A DNA stretch of 38,187 bases from Syntrophomonadaceae bacterium (lineage in GTDB: Bacteria; Bacillota; Dethiobacteria; DTU022; UBA8154): positions 1 to 38,187 of the forward strand of contig SLRC01000103.1 of the NCBI GenBank assembly GCA_007131175.1. The letters are read 5' to 3'. The position numbers and the translations under genes are program-made. Below are positions 1-10,245 of the stretch, in pieces; position 1 is the stretch's first letter; every line of letters starts with the position of its first letter. The notes below the pieces were generated by a model, which made no database searches, was not told where the DNA came from, and worked only from the letters and a program-made list of their open reading frames with translations.

Positions 1-10
1 CTTTCTTAAA

Positions 11-373
11 GTGAAGGAAAAGTTGGACAAAGATAAGACTGCAAAAGAGATGCTTGCCGATTTTCGCAATGCCCAATGGGAATTGCAGAAACAAAAACTG
101 GCAGGAACGGATGTCACCCCGGAACAAGAAAAACGGATTTCCAGATTACTGGAAGTTATTGGACTTAACTTATTGGTTAAAGATTTTCTTGAAGCAGAAT
201 ATCGCTTCAGCATCATGGTTGCAGACATTCAAAAAATTATTGGAGAAGCTATGGAGCCCCTCCTTTCAACAGACCTGATGGGAAGCTTTCTGAAACAGGA
301 AACTGGTGCTGCACCTTCAGAAGAGAAGGTTGGGCCAGCAGCGCAAGAAGGAAAAGACCTGCCAGAACAATAA
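11..373 (+). CDS. YlbF/YmcA family protein, possibly truncated at the window edge
   Basis: Short helical protein with a YlbF-like pattern (AQWELQKQKLAG...VIGLNLLVKDFLEAEYRFSIMVADIQKIIGEA). The frame is open to the left edge. Confidence 0.6.
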   Translation: MKEKLDKDKTAKEMLADFRNAQWELQKQKLAGTDVTPEQEKRISRLLEVIGLNLLVKDFLEAEYRFSIMVADIQKIIGEAMEPLLSTDLMGSFLKQETGAAPSEEKVGPAAQEGKDLPEQ

Positions 374-453
374 AACTAAGGGAATATCTGGTAAAATCTT
401 ATTCTCCGGACAGCTATTTTCAGGTTGCTTATTTTTTATTTTTATCGCTTTAC

Positions 454-2346
454 CTAGCGTGAGTTTACTACACCAATTGTAAAAATCACCAAAAAACCCA
501 ATCTCAAACTATATTTGCAGCAACATTAATGCGTATAAACTAAAATATAATGTCTTAAAGTGCCTATTGACAGGCGTTAACGGATAGTGTATAAACTAAA
601 TATGGCAACTATTCGTAAAACCAAGGTTGGTAAATACACTTACTGGCAGATTGTTGAGTCCCGCAGGGTTAACGGCAAGCCAAGGCCCTTTGTGCTGGCC
701 CATTTGGGCACTGCTGAACAGCTATTGTATAAACTAAAGGAGGGACCGTTAAAAAAGAAAGTTCGTTCAGCATCCCATGGAGCAGTGCACCTTTTTTACA
801 AGACTGCTGAGGAAATGGATCTGGTTAATATCTTCAGAAAATCCTTTGCCCAACAGAAGCGGGACGGCTTGGAAACGGGCCAATCTCTGTTGCTTGCGGC
901 CTTGCACCGGGCCATCTGCCCGGGCAGCAAAAGAGCCTTCGCCAGCTGGGCAAAGCAAACCACCTTGCCGCAGCTGGTAAAATTTGATCCGAAAAAACTC
1001 GACAGCCAGCATTTCTGGGACCAGATGGATACGGTAAGTGAAGAGGTTCTGGATAAAGTGGAAAGGGAAATCACCTTGAAGCTTAAAGAAAAAGGTTTTC
1101 TTTCCCCCAGGCTTTTATTCTACGATCTGACCAACTTCTTCACCTACATCGACTCGGCAAACGGAAAAGCGGAACTGGTAAGGCGGGGGCATAACAAGCA
1201 AAAGCGCAATGATTTAAAACAGTTCGGCCTCATCCAAGTGGTCACCAGGGATTTCCTTCTCCCCGTCTTCTCCTCCGTCTATGCGGGTAACAAAACGTAT
1301 AAGGAGCTTTTCATTCCCCAGCTCACTAAGCTGCGCAAAGAGCTTGCAGAACTGAGCATCTCTGTAGAAGAGATTACCCTTGTTTTCGATAAAGGCAGCA
1401 ACACCAAGGACAACTTCGCTGCGCTGGATGAAGAGGAAATACCCTTTGTAGCCAGTCTGAGTGCCGCTTATCATGAGGATCTAATCAATATACCGGATAG
1501 CAGTTACACAAAAACAGAAGAACTTGTATACTGTCGTACCCGTAAAAAGATCTGGGGCAAGGAACGAACAGTTGTGCTCTACATCAGCGAAAAGCTGTGC
1601 CAGGGCCAAATTCGCGGCCTTAAGCAAACGCTGGCAAAAAAATATGAGCAGTTAAGCGCACTGAAAACAGCGCTGTTAAACCCCCGAGTACGGAAAAAGG
1701 AGCGTTCTGCTGTTGAAAAAAAGGTCCAGGAAATTCTCAAGGGTGAACGGGTGCCGGAACTGGTCAAGGTAACGATCCTGGAAAAAGAAAAGGGACGTTT
1801 CGACCTGAGCTGGGAACTTAACAATGAATTTTACCAGTGGCTCACAAAGACCTACTATGGGAAAAAGATCCTGGTCACCTGTCGGGACGAATGGAGCAGC
1901 GAAGATATTATTGCCGCATATCACGGCCAAAGCAACGTGGAACGGGTGTTTAAGCATTTCAAGAATCCTTACCACAACACTGTACGGCCCCTGTTTCACT
2001 GGACGGATCAGAAGATCAAGGTACACACCTTTATTTGTGTTGCCGGGTTGTTGCTGTCCCAGCTGGTATGGAAAAAGGCTAAGGAGCTTGGCTACACCTC
2101 CTCCATTGAAACTATTATTGATGAGCTATCCAAGGTAAGACAGACGGAAATTGTTACAATAACCGGCTTGGAAGGCAAGGCTCCCAAAGAAATTCAACTG
2201 GAAGATATGGAACCGGAGCTTGAAAAAATGTATACCGATATGGTGAATTTAACGTTTTAGTTTATACAGTACCGGTGTCCCACAAATGCACTTTTCCAGT
2301 AGCCTGAAAGACCATATTTTATGTTGGCGTTGTAAAGTCACGCTAG
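454..2346 (+). mobile_element. Complete IS element, IS1634-like (IS4 superfamily)
   Basis: Outer inverted repeats CTAGCGTGAGTTTACTACACCAA (454-476) and TTGGCGTTGTAAAGTCACGCTAG (2324-2346) match at 20 of 23 positions and bracket a full-length transposase. Total length is about 1.89 kb. Confidence 0.8.
602..2260 (+). CDS. IS1634-family DDE transposase
   Basis: MATIRKTKVGKYTYWQIVESRRVNGKPRP start, LLFYDLTNFFTYIDS, LVFDKGSNTKDNF, and a C-terminal YHGQSNVERVFKHFKNP region typical of IS1634 transposases. ATG at 602 preferred over GTG at 587. Confidence 0.9.
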   Translation: MATIRKTKVGKYTYWQIVESRRVNGKPRPFVLAHLGTAEQLLYKLKEGPLKKKVRSASHGAVHLFYKTAEEMDLVNIFRKSFAQQKRDGLETGQSLLLAALHRAICPGSKRAFASWAKQTTLPQLVKFDPKKLDSQHFWDQMDTVSEEVLDKVEREITLKLKEKGFLSPRLLFYDLTNFFTYIDSANGKAELVRRGHNKQKRNDLKQFGLIQVVTRDFLLPVFSSVYAGNKTYKELFIPQLTKLRKELAELSISVEEITLVFDKGSNTKDNFAALDEEEIPFVASLSAAYHEDLINIPDSSYTKTEELVYCRTRKKIWGKERTVVLYISEKLCQGQIRGLKQTLAKKYEQLSALKTALLNPRVRKKERSAVEKKVQEILKGERVPELVKVTILEKEKGRFDLSWELNNEFYQWLTKTYYGKKILVTCRDEWSSEDIIAAYHGQSNVERVFKHFKNPYHNTVRPLFHWTDQKIKVHTFICVAGLLLSQLVWKKAKELGYTSSIETIIDELSKVRQTEIVTITGLEGKAPKEIQLEDMEPELEKMYTDMVNLTF

Positions 2347-2364
2347 TCAGTTCGGTAATAACGT

Positions 2365-2937
2365 CTATTTTGTTTCTTCTGCCCCTTCTTCTTCATCATC
2401 ATCATCATCTTCTTCTTCACCCGTATCCTTTTTCTCCCAGAAAGGAACGATGCGACTAAGCAACCGGTTCTCACTATCTACAAAATTCCATACTACACCA
2501 TCGTGGTCAACATCCCGGCGGTCTACTGTAATAACATGAAAATATTTTTCTTTTGGTTCCACCTCAACACGGATATCCACCCCGTCATCAAGGGCAGGCA
2601 GAACGTCCAGGCTTTGAATCTCCCCATTTACCGCAAAAACAGCTATTTCCTGGGCTGCATTAAAGGGATAATCGGGAAGTGCTATACCCATATCCTGGGA
2701 AACCCTGGCCCATTCTTCATAATCGGCAACTAGAGTAAATGAAACGGGTGAAGAAATAACGCCACTATCCGTGGTAGTAAACATGATCCCCCCCGGTTCC
2801 TCGGGAGGTGCAACCACTTGTTCCGCGCGGAAAAAATTGTCGTAAACAGTCAGGCTGAGCAGCAATACCAATAAAAACAACAACGGAATCAGACGCCGCA
2901 CCTCTACAACAAAAAATTTGCCTTTCTTTTTCATCAT
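2365..2937 (-). CDS. Membrane-anchored/secreted protein with an acidic C-terminal tail, possibly PrcB-like
   Basis: Single N-terminal hydrophobic helix (LIPLLFLLVLLLSL), a domain with EIAVFAVNGEIQSLDV, and a Glu/Asp-rich tail. The PrcB resemblance is weak. Confidence 0.6.
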   Translation of the reverse strand: MMKKKGKFFVVEVRRLIPLLFLLVLLLSLTVYDNFFRAEQVVAPPEEPGGIMFTTTDSGVISSPVSFTLVADYEEWARVSQDMGIALPDYPFNAAQEIAVFAVNGEIQSLDVLPALDDGVDIRVEVEPKEKYFHVITVDRRDVDHDGVVWNFVDSENRLLSRIVPFWEKKDTGEEEDDDDDEEEGAEETK

Positions 2938-3053
2938 TCTCCCCTCCGCATAAATAAATACTTAATCTTTCCCATGATCATATGCAAGGGGAAGAACGAT
3001 TATGCCATCGGTAACAGAATTCAAGAGGCAGAATTAGACCCTCTTTATTAACT

Positions 3054-4382
3054 TTAATGAATTGTGCCTTTTAGATATTCCTCTGTGGTGGATTGGAGCA
3101 GGACGTTTCGTATCTGACCACGCAAATCCGCTGTGGCGTGAACTCGCACACGGAGGTAATTGGTGGTCAATCCTTCAAGCAACATGGGGGCATGGGCTTC
3201 CCCCATATCTTTAACCTTAACAGTTTTTTCAAATAGAACGGGAAGGATGCATCCATCAAAGCTATGAAAAAACTTTCTTGAAAGAATTTTACCAAGAGCA
3301 ATCATTTCCCGGCTCCGTTCCTTTTTAACTGCAGGAGAGACAACCGGAGTCATTTTTTCGGCCCGGGTACCACGCCGTGGTGAAAAAGGAAATACATGCA
3401 GACGGCTAAACCCACACTCTTCCACAAAGGAAAGGGTGTTTTTAAAGTGTTTATCCGTTTCACCGGGAAAACCAACTATGACGTCGCTACTCACGGCAAG
3501 ATCGGGTATAACAACGCGTAAATTATTCAGCAAGGTTCTATAGTAATCAGTATCATAGTGCCTGCCCATCCTTCGTAAAATAGTATCATCGCCGCTTTGC
3601 AGCGGAATATGAAGGTGAGGACAGATATTATTATTTTTGCCTATTACATTAATAAGTCCTTCACTAAAATCGGCCGGTTCGATGGAACTAAGGCGAAGTC
3701 GCTGTATGCCTGGAAGGTGCACTGCTTTGTTTAATAAAGCAGCAAGGGTTTTGGGAGGGTTTAAATCCACTCCATAAAGGCCAAGGTGAACACCTGTAAG
3801 TACGATCTCCAGGTAACCGGCATCAATAATCTCCCGCAAGCTCTGCAGGGCTTGCGAGGATGGAAGGCTGCGCAGAGGGCCTCTGGCCAGGGGAATCACA
3901 CAATAACTACAGTATCGATCACAACCGTCCTGAATTTTAAGAAATGCTCTGGTACGATCCTGTTCAGGAGTCCAGGGTAATTTTTCAAAGTGACCCTTAT
4001 GGCCATAAGGCTGGACATTATGCAACACCTCTTCACCTTGCAGCTTCTTTTTAATAAGGCTTGGCAATATAAGGCGTTGCGTAGTCCCGGCAACCAGATC
4101 CACACCAGGGAGAGCAGCAACCGCATCTGGTTCAACCTGGGAGTAACAGCCACAAACAACCACCATCCCTTGGGGGTTTTGGCGCCTGGCCTGGCGTACT
4201 ATCTGTCGTGATTTACGATCGGCCAAATGGGTAACGGTACAGGTGTTAATGATATAAACATCCGCCCACGCCTTGAAAGGGACAAGGGAAAAACCCTCTT
4301 TGCGGAACTGTTCCCTGAGAGCTTCCGTTTCATAATAATTCACTTTACAACCAAGGGTTTGAAATGCCACCTTGAGAGACAC
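3054..4382 (-). CDS. mtaB: tRNA t6A37 methylthiotransferase MtaB (radical SAM)
   Basis: TLGCKVNYYETEAL N-terminus, INTCTVTHLADRKSRQ, and radical SAM motif DGCDRYCSYCVIPLARG. Confidence 0.9.
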   Translation of the reverse strand: MSLKVAFQTLGCKVNYYETEALREQFRKEGFSLVPFKAWADVYIINTCTVTHLADRKSRQIVRQARRQNPQGMVVVCGCYSQVEPDAVAALPGVDLVAGTTQRLILPSLIKKKLQGEEVLHNVQPYGHKGHFEKLPWTPEQDRTRAFLKIQDGCDRYCSYCVIPLARGPLRSLPSSQALQSLREIIDAGYLEIVLTGVHLGLYGVDLNPPKTLAALLNKAVHLPGIQRLRLSSIEPADFSEGLINVIGKNNNICPHLHIPLQSGDDTILRRMGRHYDTDYYRTLLNNLRVVIPDLAVSSDVIVGFPGETDKHFKNTLSFVEECGFSRLHVFPFSPRRGTRAEKMTPVVSPAVKKERSREMIALGKILSRKFFHSFDGCILPVLFEKTVKVKDMGEAHAPMLLEGLTTNYLRVRVHATADLRGQIRNVLLQSTTEEYLKGTIH

Positions 4383-4405
4383 ACATATACCTCTTTTTCA
4401 ATAAG

Positions 4406-5155
4406 TTAACCAAGGTCACCCCAAAGTGCCATAATTACGGAAATTACTGCGAGGGGGGCATGCTGTGCGCTTAAAATACGAGGCCCCAGGCTTACCGGGC
4501 GGACAGGGGAAAGCCCTTCCAGCTGCTTCATCTCTAAGGAAGTTATGCCTCCCTCCGGCCCGGTAAAAACCAGGACTTCCCCTGGCGGAACTTTAATGCC
4601 CTGTAATAATGATAATAGTCCCCTTTTCTTTTCCTTTTCCCAAGGGACTATCGCTAACTCTTTTTCAGCAATAAGTTTCAGCAAGGCCTCAAACTCCAGG
4701 GGAAAGTGTACCTGCGGAATATAACTGCGACGACAAAGTGCTGACGCAGCCATGGCAATTTTTTGCCAACGGGACACTTTTCCCTCCCTTTTGGCTCCGG
4801 GCAACTGGACTACTGTGCGACTGGTAACCACAGGGATAATTGTTTTCACACCAAATTCCACCGCTGCGCGTATCATCTGATCCATTTTTTCACCTTTGGT
4901 AATTCCGGTGATAAGGGTAACATCAATGGGAGGTTCACTATTTGGCACCAGCTCTTCTTCAATTACAGCCTGGGAAAGATGACCGCCCTGTACCACCAGT
5001 CGGGCCTGCCATGCCCGCCCAATGCCATCGGACAGCACTATTTTGTCGCCTTCTTTAAGACGGAGGACTCGGATATGCTGAACCGTTTCCCCGGGCAGGG
5101 GAATAAAACCATTGCGTAATTCAGCAGGGAAAAGGAAAAACCATGCACCTGACAT
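4406..5155 (-). CDS. rsmE: 16S rRNA (uracil1498-N3)-methyltransferase RsmE
   Basis: HIRVLRLKEGD, TGITKGEKMDQMIRAAVEFGV, FTGPEGGIT, LGPRILSAQHAPL. Confidence 0.9.
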   Translation of the reverse strand: MSGAWFFLFPAELRNGFIPLPGETVQHIRVLRLKEGDKIVLSDGIGRAWQARLVVQGGHLSQAVIEEELVPNSEPPIDVTLITGITKGEKMDQMIRAAVEFGVKTIIPVVTSRTVVQLPGAKREGKVSRWQKIAMAASALCRRSYIPQVHFPLEFEALLKLIAEKELAIVPWEKEKKRGLLSLLQGIKVPPGEVLVFTGPEGGITSLEMKQLEGLSPVRPVSLGPRILSAQHAPLAVISVIMALWGDLG

Positions 5156-5181
5156 AAATTAGACTCCTAAGTGGGCAAACC

Positions 5182-6315
5182 TTACTTGCCGCCCAGAGTA
5201 TCTTTTACCTTATCAAAAAACCCCTTTTCCGACTGGCTACTTACTTTGGCGCCTCCTGCCTCCGCAAATTCGCGCAATATCTTTTTTTGGCGGGGATTGA
5301 GACGCCGTGGAATTTCCACTTTAACGCTTACCAGCAGATCCCCCCGGCCATAACCTTTCAAATGGGGCACTCCCTCACCCTTTAGACGAAAAACAGTTCC
5401 CGTTTGTGTCCCTTCAGGAATATTAAAATGGGCCACATCATCGATGGTAGTAACCTCTATCTCTCCGCCCAAAGCAGCATCAATCATGCTAATAGGCACT
5501 TCACAACTAAGGTTATCCCCCCGACGCTTAAAAATATCGTGCACACGTATATGAATAATTACGTAGAGATCACCGGGAGAGCCTCCCCGTATACCCCCTT
5601 CACCTTCTCCGTTAAGGCGCAGACGGGAGCCATCCTCAACCCCGGCCGGGATCTTTACCTCGATCTCCCGATCACGGGTAATACGACCATCGCCGCGACA
5701 ATTAGGACAACGGTCTTTCACAACACGTCCCTCGCCGCGACAGGCTTCGCAGGTACGTATACTGACGAAACTGCCAAAGGCTGTATTACGCACCACCTGC
5801 TGTTGACCTGTCCCGCCACAAGCGGAGCACGTTTCGGCGGCTGAGCCATCCCTGGCACCGCTACCCCCGCAATCAGAGCATGTTTCCCTGCGGGGGATTT
5901 TTATATGGGTTTCTTTACCCTTCACCACATCCTCCAGGGTAATCTCCATGTCATAACGGAGATCGGCTCCCCGTTGGGGACCTGCCTGCCGCCTGGTGCG
6001 GCGTGAACCTGTGAAGCCGCCACCAAAGAACGTCTCAAAAATATCCTCAATTCCGGAGCCAAAATCACCCATGCCACCAAATCCGCCATAGCTTTCATCC
6101 TGATGACCAAAACGATCATAGTGCCTTCTTTTTTGCGGGTCACTTAAAGTATCATATGCTTCCTTTATTTCCTTGAACTTTGTTTCTGTTTCCTTGTTTC
6201 CGCCATTCATGTCAGGATGGTATTGCCGGGCCAAACGGCGATAGGCTTTTTTAATATCTTCTGACCCGGCATCCCTGTTTAGCCCCAGCACCTCATAAAA
6301 ATCCCTTTTGGCCAT
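5182..6315 (-). CDS. dnaJ: Chaperone DnaJ
   Basis: J domain with HPD (RQYHPDMNGG), G/F region, and four CxxCxGxG-type zinc repeats. Confidence 0.98.
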   Translation of the reverse strand: MAKRDFYEVLGLNRDAGSEDIKKAYRRLARQYHPDMNGGNKETETKFKEIKEAYDTLSDPQKRRHYDRFGHQDESYGGFGGMGDFGSGIEDIFETFFGGGFTGSRRTRRQAGPQRGADLRYDMEITLEDVVKGKETHIKIPRRETCSDCGGSGARDGSAAETCSACGGTGQQQVVRNTAFGSFVSIRTCEACRGEGRVVKDRCPNCRGDGRITRDREIEVKIPAGVEDGSRLRLNGEGEGGIRGGSPGDLYVIIHIRVHDIFKRRGDNLSCEVPISMIDAALGGEIEVTTIDDVAHFNIPEGTQTGTVFRLKGEGVPHLKGYGRGDLLVSVKVEIPRRLNPRQKKILREFAEAGGAKVSSQSEKGFFDKVKDTLGGK

Positions 6316-6412
6316 TTACATTCTCGCCCCTAACTACATATTAACATTTCAGTTTAAGACAAAACCCCTACAAGTATAACAATAAATATAATAAATACCT
6401 TTACAGCACAAC

Positions 6413-6438
6413 CACGGGCGAAGCATGCCTCGCCCGTG
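6413..6438. other. Inverted repeat/hairpin in the dnaK-dnaJ intergenic region
   Basis: CACGGGCGA-agcatgcc-TCGCCCGTG: 9-bp perfect stem, 8-nt loop, no U tract on either side. Confidence 0.6.
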
Positions 6439-6518
6439 AACAGTATATTATATAGGTCTTATCTTTATCTCTGTTAACCATATCTTCTACTTACTGCTTT
6501 CTGGTTCCTGCCTTTTAA

Positions 6519-8387
6519 TTATTTTTTTTCTTCGTCATCCACAACTTCATAATCAGCGTCGACCACACCATCGTCTGCAGCGTCACCGGGTTGTTCTTCA
6601 GCTGTCTGGCCCGAAGCTCCTGTTGCACCTCCTCCCGCAGCCTCCTCCTCTTTGCGTACCTGCTCATACAACTCAGAGGATACCTGGTGCAGCGTTGTGC
6701 TCAGTTTCTCTGAAACCTCCTTAATACGGGAAGCATCATCACCACTTACAGCATCTTTCAATTCCTGGATAACCTTTTCTATTTCTTCCTTTTTATCTGC
6801 GCTTACTTTTTCGCCCAGATCCCGCAGTGTTTTTTCCGAGGAGTAGATCAGCGAATCGGCCTGGTTGCGGCTTTCGGCTAGCTCTTTTCGTATTTTATCC
6901 TCTTGCTCATATTTTTGTGACTGATTAACCATTTCTTCAATTTCTTCATTGCTTAATCCGGAAGTGGCTGTAATTGTAACTTTCTGTTCCTTACCCGTTG
7001 CCAGGTCCTTGGCAGAAACATTAACGATACCGTTTGCATCAATATCAAAAGAGACTTCGATCTGTGGAACACCTCGCGGGGCAGGGGGAATACCATCAAG
7101 CACAAACCTCCCGAGCGTTTTATTGTCAGTTGCCATAGGACGCTCACCCTGCAGTACATGAATCTCCACACTGGTCTGGCTGTCGGCGGCAGTGGAAAAG
7201 ATTTGTTTCTTAGATGTGGGGATGGTTGTATTCCTTTCAATAATCTTGGTAAAAACACCACCCAGGGTCTCAATGCCCAGTGATAAGGGTGTAACATCGA
7301 GCAATAGTACATCTTTTACCTCTCCCGAAAGAACACCTGCTTGAATGGCTGCACCAAGGGAAACCACCTCGTCAGGGTTAACACCCTTGCTGGGTTCCTT
7401 TCCCGTAATGTCCTTAATAACTTTTTGCACATAAGGAATACGTGTTGATCCCCCAACGAGAATTACCTTATCGATCTCCTTTGGATCCAAGCCCGAATCA
7501 GAGATAGCCTGTTTCATTGGTCCTACCGTTTTATCCACCAGGTCAGAAATAAGGTCCTCAAATTTGGCCCGTGTAAGATTAATATCCAGATGCTTGGGCC
7601 CATCGGCCGTTGCCGTAACAAAAGGAAGGTTAATATTTGCCGTAGTCACGCTGGAAACTTCGATCTTAGCCTTCTCTGCAGCGTCCTTTAATCGCTGCAT
7701 GGCCATACGATCTTTGCTTAAGTCAACACCCGTTTCTTTTTTAAACTCAGCGACTAAAAATTCAACGATCCTTTCATCAAAATCATCACCGCCAAGGCGA
7801 TTGTTACCACTGGTCGCTTTCACCTCAAAAACGCCCTCGCCAAGCTCCAGAATTGAAACATCGAAGGTGCCGCCACCCAGGTCAAAAACCAGAATTGTCT
7901 GATCCTCACCTTTGTCAAGCCCGTAAGCCAGGGCTGCAGCTGTAGGTTCGTTGATAATGCGGAGAACTTCAAGACCTGCGATCTTGCCCGCATCCTTGGT
8001 AGCCTGCCTCTGACTGTCACTAAAGTATGCGGGAACTGTGATAACCGCTTTATCCACTTTTTCCCCTAAGTAACTTTCTGCATCCGCTTTTAGTTTTTGC
8101 AAAATCATAGCCGAAATCTCCGGTGGCCCATAAGTTTTACCGTCTATGTTAACAGTATATTCGTTACCCATCTCCCTTTTGATAGAGGAAATGGTGCGAT
8201 CGGGGTTTGTAATAGCCTGTCTTTTTGCCACCTGACCTACAATTCTTTCACCTTCCTTGGTAAAAGCCACCACAGAAGCGGTTAATCTGCTGCCTTCCGC
8301 ATTGGAGATGATCTCCGGCTCTCCCCCTTCCATAACAGCAACCACAGAATTTGTTGTTCCAAGGTCAATACCCACTACTTTAGACAT
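6519..8387 (-). CDS. dnaK: Molecular chaperone DnaK (Hsp70)
   Basis: [46 protein letters not shown]. Confidence 0.99.
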   Translation of the reverse strand: MSKVVGIDLGTTNSVVAVMEGGEPEIISNAEGSRLTASVVAFTKEGERIVGQVAKRQAITNPDRTISSIKREMGNEYTVNIDGKTYGPPEISAMILQKLKADAESYLGEKVDKAVITVPAYFSDSQRQATKDAGKIAGLEVLRIINEPTAAALAYGLDKGEDQTILVFDLGGGTFDVSILELGEGVFEVKATSGNNRLGGDDFDERIVEFLVAEFKKETGVDLSKDRMAMQRLKDAAEKAKIEVSSVTTANINLPFVTATADGPKHLDINLTRAKFEDLISDLVDKTVGPMKQAISDSGLDPKEIDKVILVGGSTRIPYVQKVIKDITGKEPSKGVNPDEVVSLGAAIQAGVLSGEVKDVLLLDVTPLSLGIETLGGVFTKIIERNTTIPTSKKQIFSTAADSQTSVEIHVLQGERPMATDNKTLGRFVLDGIPPAPRGVPQIEVSFDIDANGIVNVSAKDLATGKEQKVTITATSGLSNEEIEEMVNQSQKYEQEDKIRKELAESRNQADSLIYSSEKTLRDLGEKVSADKKEEIEKVIQELKDAVSGDDASRIKEVSEKLSTTLHQVSSELYEQVRKEEEAAGGGATGASGQTAEEQPGDAADDGVVDADYEVVDDEEKK

Positions 8388-8454
8388 AAAATTGTCCTCC
8401 TTTGCTTTTAATTTATTAGATAATCAAAAGACTGATAATGAGACTGTATGCCAT

Positions 8455-9063
8455 TTATTTATCATTATCAACGGCCACTTTTACCATACTGGGCCGCAAT
8501 ACACGGTCCTTCATCTTATACCCTTTTTGCAACTCATCCACCACAGTATTGGGCGGATATTCACCACTTTCCTCACGTATTACAGCCTCGTGACACTGGG
8601 GGTCAAAAGGTTTACCTTTACAGTCAATGGCCTGCAATCCTTCTTTTTCCAGCAACTCTTTTAACTGTCGGGCAATCATGAATACACCGTCAAACAAACC
8701 CTCCGGGCTATCTTCAGCAGCAGCACAAGCCCGGTCCAGGTTGTCGATAACCGGTAAGAGACTTCGTATCAGTTCAATAGTTGCATAATCCACCATTTCT
8801 TGCTTTTCTGCCCGTGAGCGTTTGCGGTAATTATCAAAGTCAGCTTGCAAACGAAGCAACCGTTTGTTCAGCTCTTCATTTTCCTGTTCAAGGGCTGATA
8901 ATTTTTCCTGCACCTGTCCCGGATTCATGCTCTCAGTTTGATCCGTTTCAAACGGTGTGGAGCCTTCAGCATTATTCGATTGAGGGGATAGCGTTTCGCC
9001 TGTGTTCATTTTTCCAGGTGTTTCTCCTTTGTGGAATTTATTATGCTCATTCAATATACTCAC
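8455..9063 (-). CDS. grpE: Nucleotide exchange factor GrpE
   Basis: LQADFDNYRKRSRAEKQE, LLPVIDNLDRA, position between hrcA and dnaK. Confidence 0.95.
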   Translation of the reverse strand: MSILNEHNKFHKGETPGKMNTGETLSPQSNNAEGSTPFETDQTESMNPGQVQEKLSALEQENEELNKRLLRLQADFDNYRKRSRAEKQEMVDYATIELIRSLLPVIDNLDRACAAAEDSPEGLFDGVFMIARQLKELLEKEGLQAIDCKGKPFDPQCHEAVIREESGEYPPNTVVDELQKGYKMKDRVLRPSMVKVAVDNDK

Positions 9064-9097
9064 CCCTTTCTACAAGCTTTCCCGAAAAACTATTTTT

Positions 9098-10117
9098 TTA
9101 CAGCCTTTCAAATTGACCGACCACTTGCTGTAATACAGCCACTACCCGTGAGTATTCCATCCGTGTGGGACCAAGAATACCAATAGTCCCCACCACCTCT
9201 TTACCCAGGCAGTAGGTTGTCATTACCAGGCTGCACTCCTGTACTTCCTCAAGTATATTTTCACGCCCGATCTTAATCACAATACCTTCAACACCAGCCA
9301 GCGGCCGGGAGAGTAAATTTGCCAGCAGAGCATGCTGTTCAAAAAGCATAAGCAGAGACTTTACTTTTTCAATATTGCCAAATTCGGGTTGGTTAAAAAT
9401 ATTGGTGGTCCCCCCGAGAAAAACACGGCTCTCATCTTCCGCAAGTGATTCTTCCAAAAGCGTAAATGTAGCCTCCAGAAAATTAATGTGATGATATAGA
9501 TCGCGACGCAATTCCCGGATCAGGCGGGAAGTAATTCTGTCTATGGTTAACCCTTCCAACCGCCTGTTAAGATGTGCGACAATTCGGTTCAGCTCACCCT
9601 GGGAAAGGGCTTGCGGGAGATTAATAACCTTGTTTTTAATTACACCCGTATCAGCAACAAGAACCAACAAACCTCTCTGCCTGTCAATTGGCATAATCTG
9701 TAGCTTCTTAAATGCACTCTTTTGTAAGCGGGGACCCAGAATCAAGGATGTATAATTTGTGAGCGATGAGACAAGTTGTGATGTTTGACGAATAATATTT
9801 TCAATCTCCCGCATCTTTTCAAAGGAAAATACTCCGTAGATACGTTTTTTTTCATCATCATCCAATTGAATTTCCTGCATTAGCTCATCAACATAATAAC
9901 GGTAGCCTTTTTGTGAAGGGATCCTCCCTGCCGATGTATGGGGTTGAAGCAGATAACCCATCTCTTCAAGATCAGCCATTTCATTACGAATGGTTGCCGG
10001 ACTGAATCCCATCTTATAACGACGGGCAATCGTACGTGAACCCACAGGCTGAGCCGTTTTAACATAATCGGTAACCACTGCCCTGAGAATCTCCATTTTC
10101 CGTGCACTGAGCCCCAT
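9098..10117 (-). CDS. hrcA: Heat-inducible transcriptional repressor HrcA
   Basis: LSARKMEILRAVVTDYVKTAQPVGSRTIARRY, FSPATIRNEMADLEEMGYL; directly downstream of a CIRCE. Confidence 0.97.
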   Translation of the reverse strand: MGLSARKMEILRAVVTDYVKTAQPVGSRTIARRYKMGFSPATIRNEMADLEEMGYLLQPHTSAGRIPSQKGYRYYVDELMQEIQLDDDEKKRIYGVFSFEKMREIENIIRQTSQLVSSLTNYTSLILGPRLQKSAFKKLQIMPIDRQRGLLVLVADTGVIKNKVINLPQALSQGELNRIVAHLNRRLEGLTIDRITSRLIRELRRDLYHHINFLEATFTLLEESLAEDESRVFLGGTTNIFNQPEFGNIEKVKSLLMLFEQHALLANLLSRPLAGVEGIVIKIGRENILEEVQECSLVMTTYCLGKEVVGTIGILGPTRMEYSRVVAVLQQVVGQFERL

Positions 10118-10147
10118 ACCATCCCCCCTTTGCCGTCTATTTACAAA

Positions 10148-10174
10148 TTAGCACTCTAAGCTCTAGAGTGCTAA
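10148..10174. promoter_or_regulatory. CIRCE element (HrcA operator)
   Basis: TTAGCACTC-TAAGCTCTA-GAGTGCTAA: exact match to the TTAGCACTC-N9-GAGTGCTAA consensus, about 30 bp upstream of hrcA. Confidence 0.97.
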
Positions 10175-10245
10175 CCATCTTCCTTAACAATACCATCGTC
10201 CTGCCAATTTGTCAAGATTTAACTTCATAATTTCTAACCATATAT

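Noticed and set aside
533-2267. Inner inverted repeat GTATAAACTAAAA/TTTTAGTTTATAC as the IS termini
   Set aside because: Longer inverted repeats were found further out at 454-476 and 2324-2346, and the inner motif also occurs twice more inside the element.
5404-5844. 146-aa plus-strand ORF
   Set aside because: Antisense to dnaJ, low-complexity Thr-rich translation with no recognisable domain.
8257-8664. 135-aa plus-strand ORF
   Set aside because: Antisense to dnaK/grpE coding sequence; no family features.
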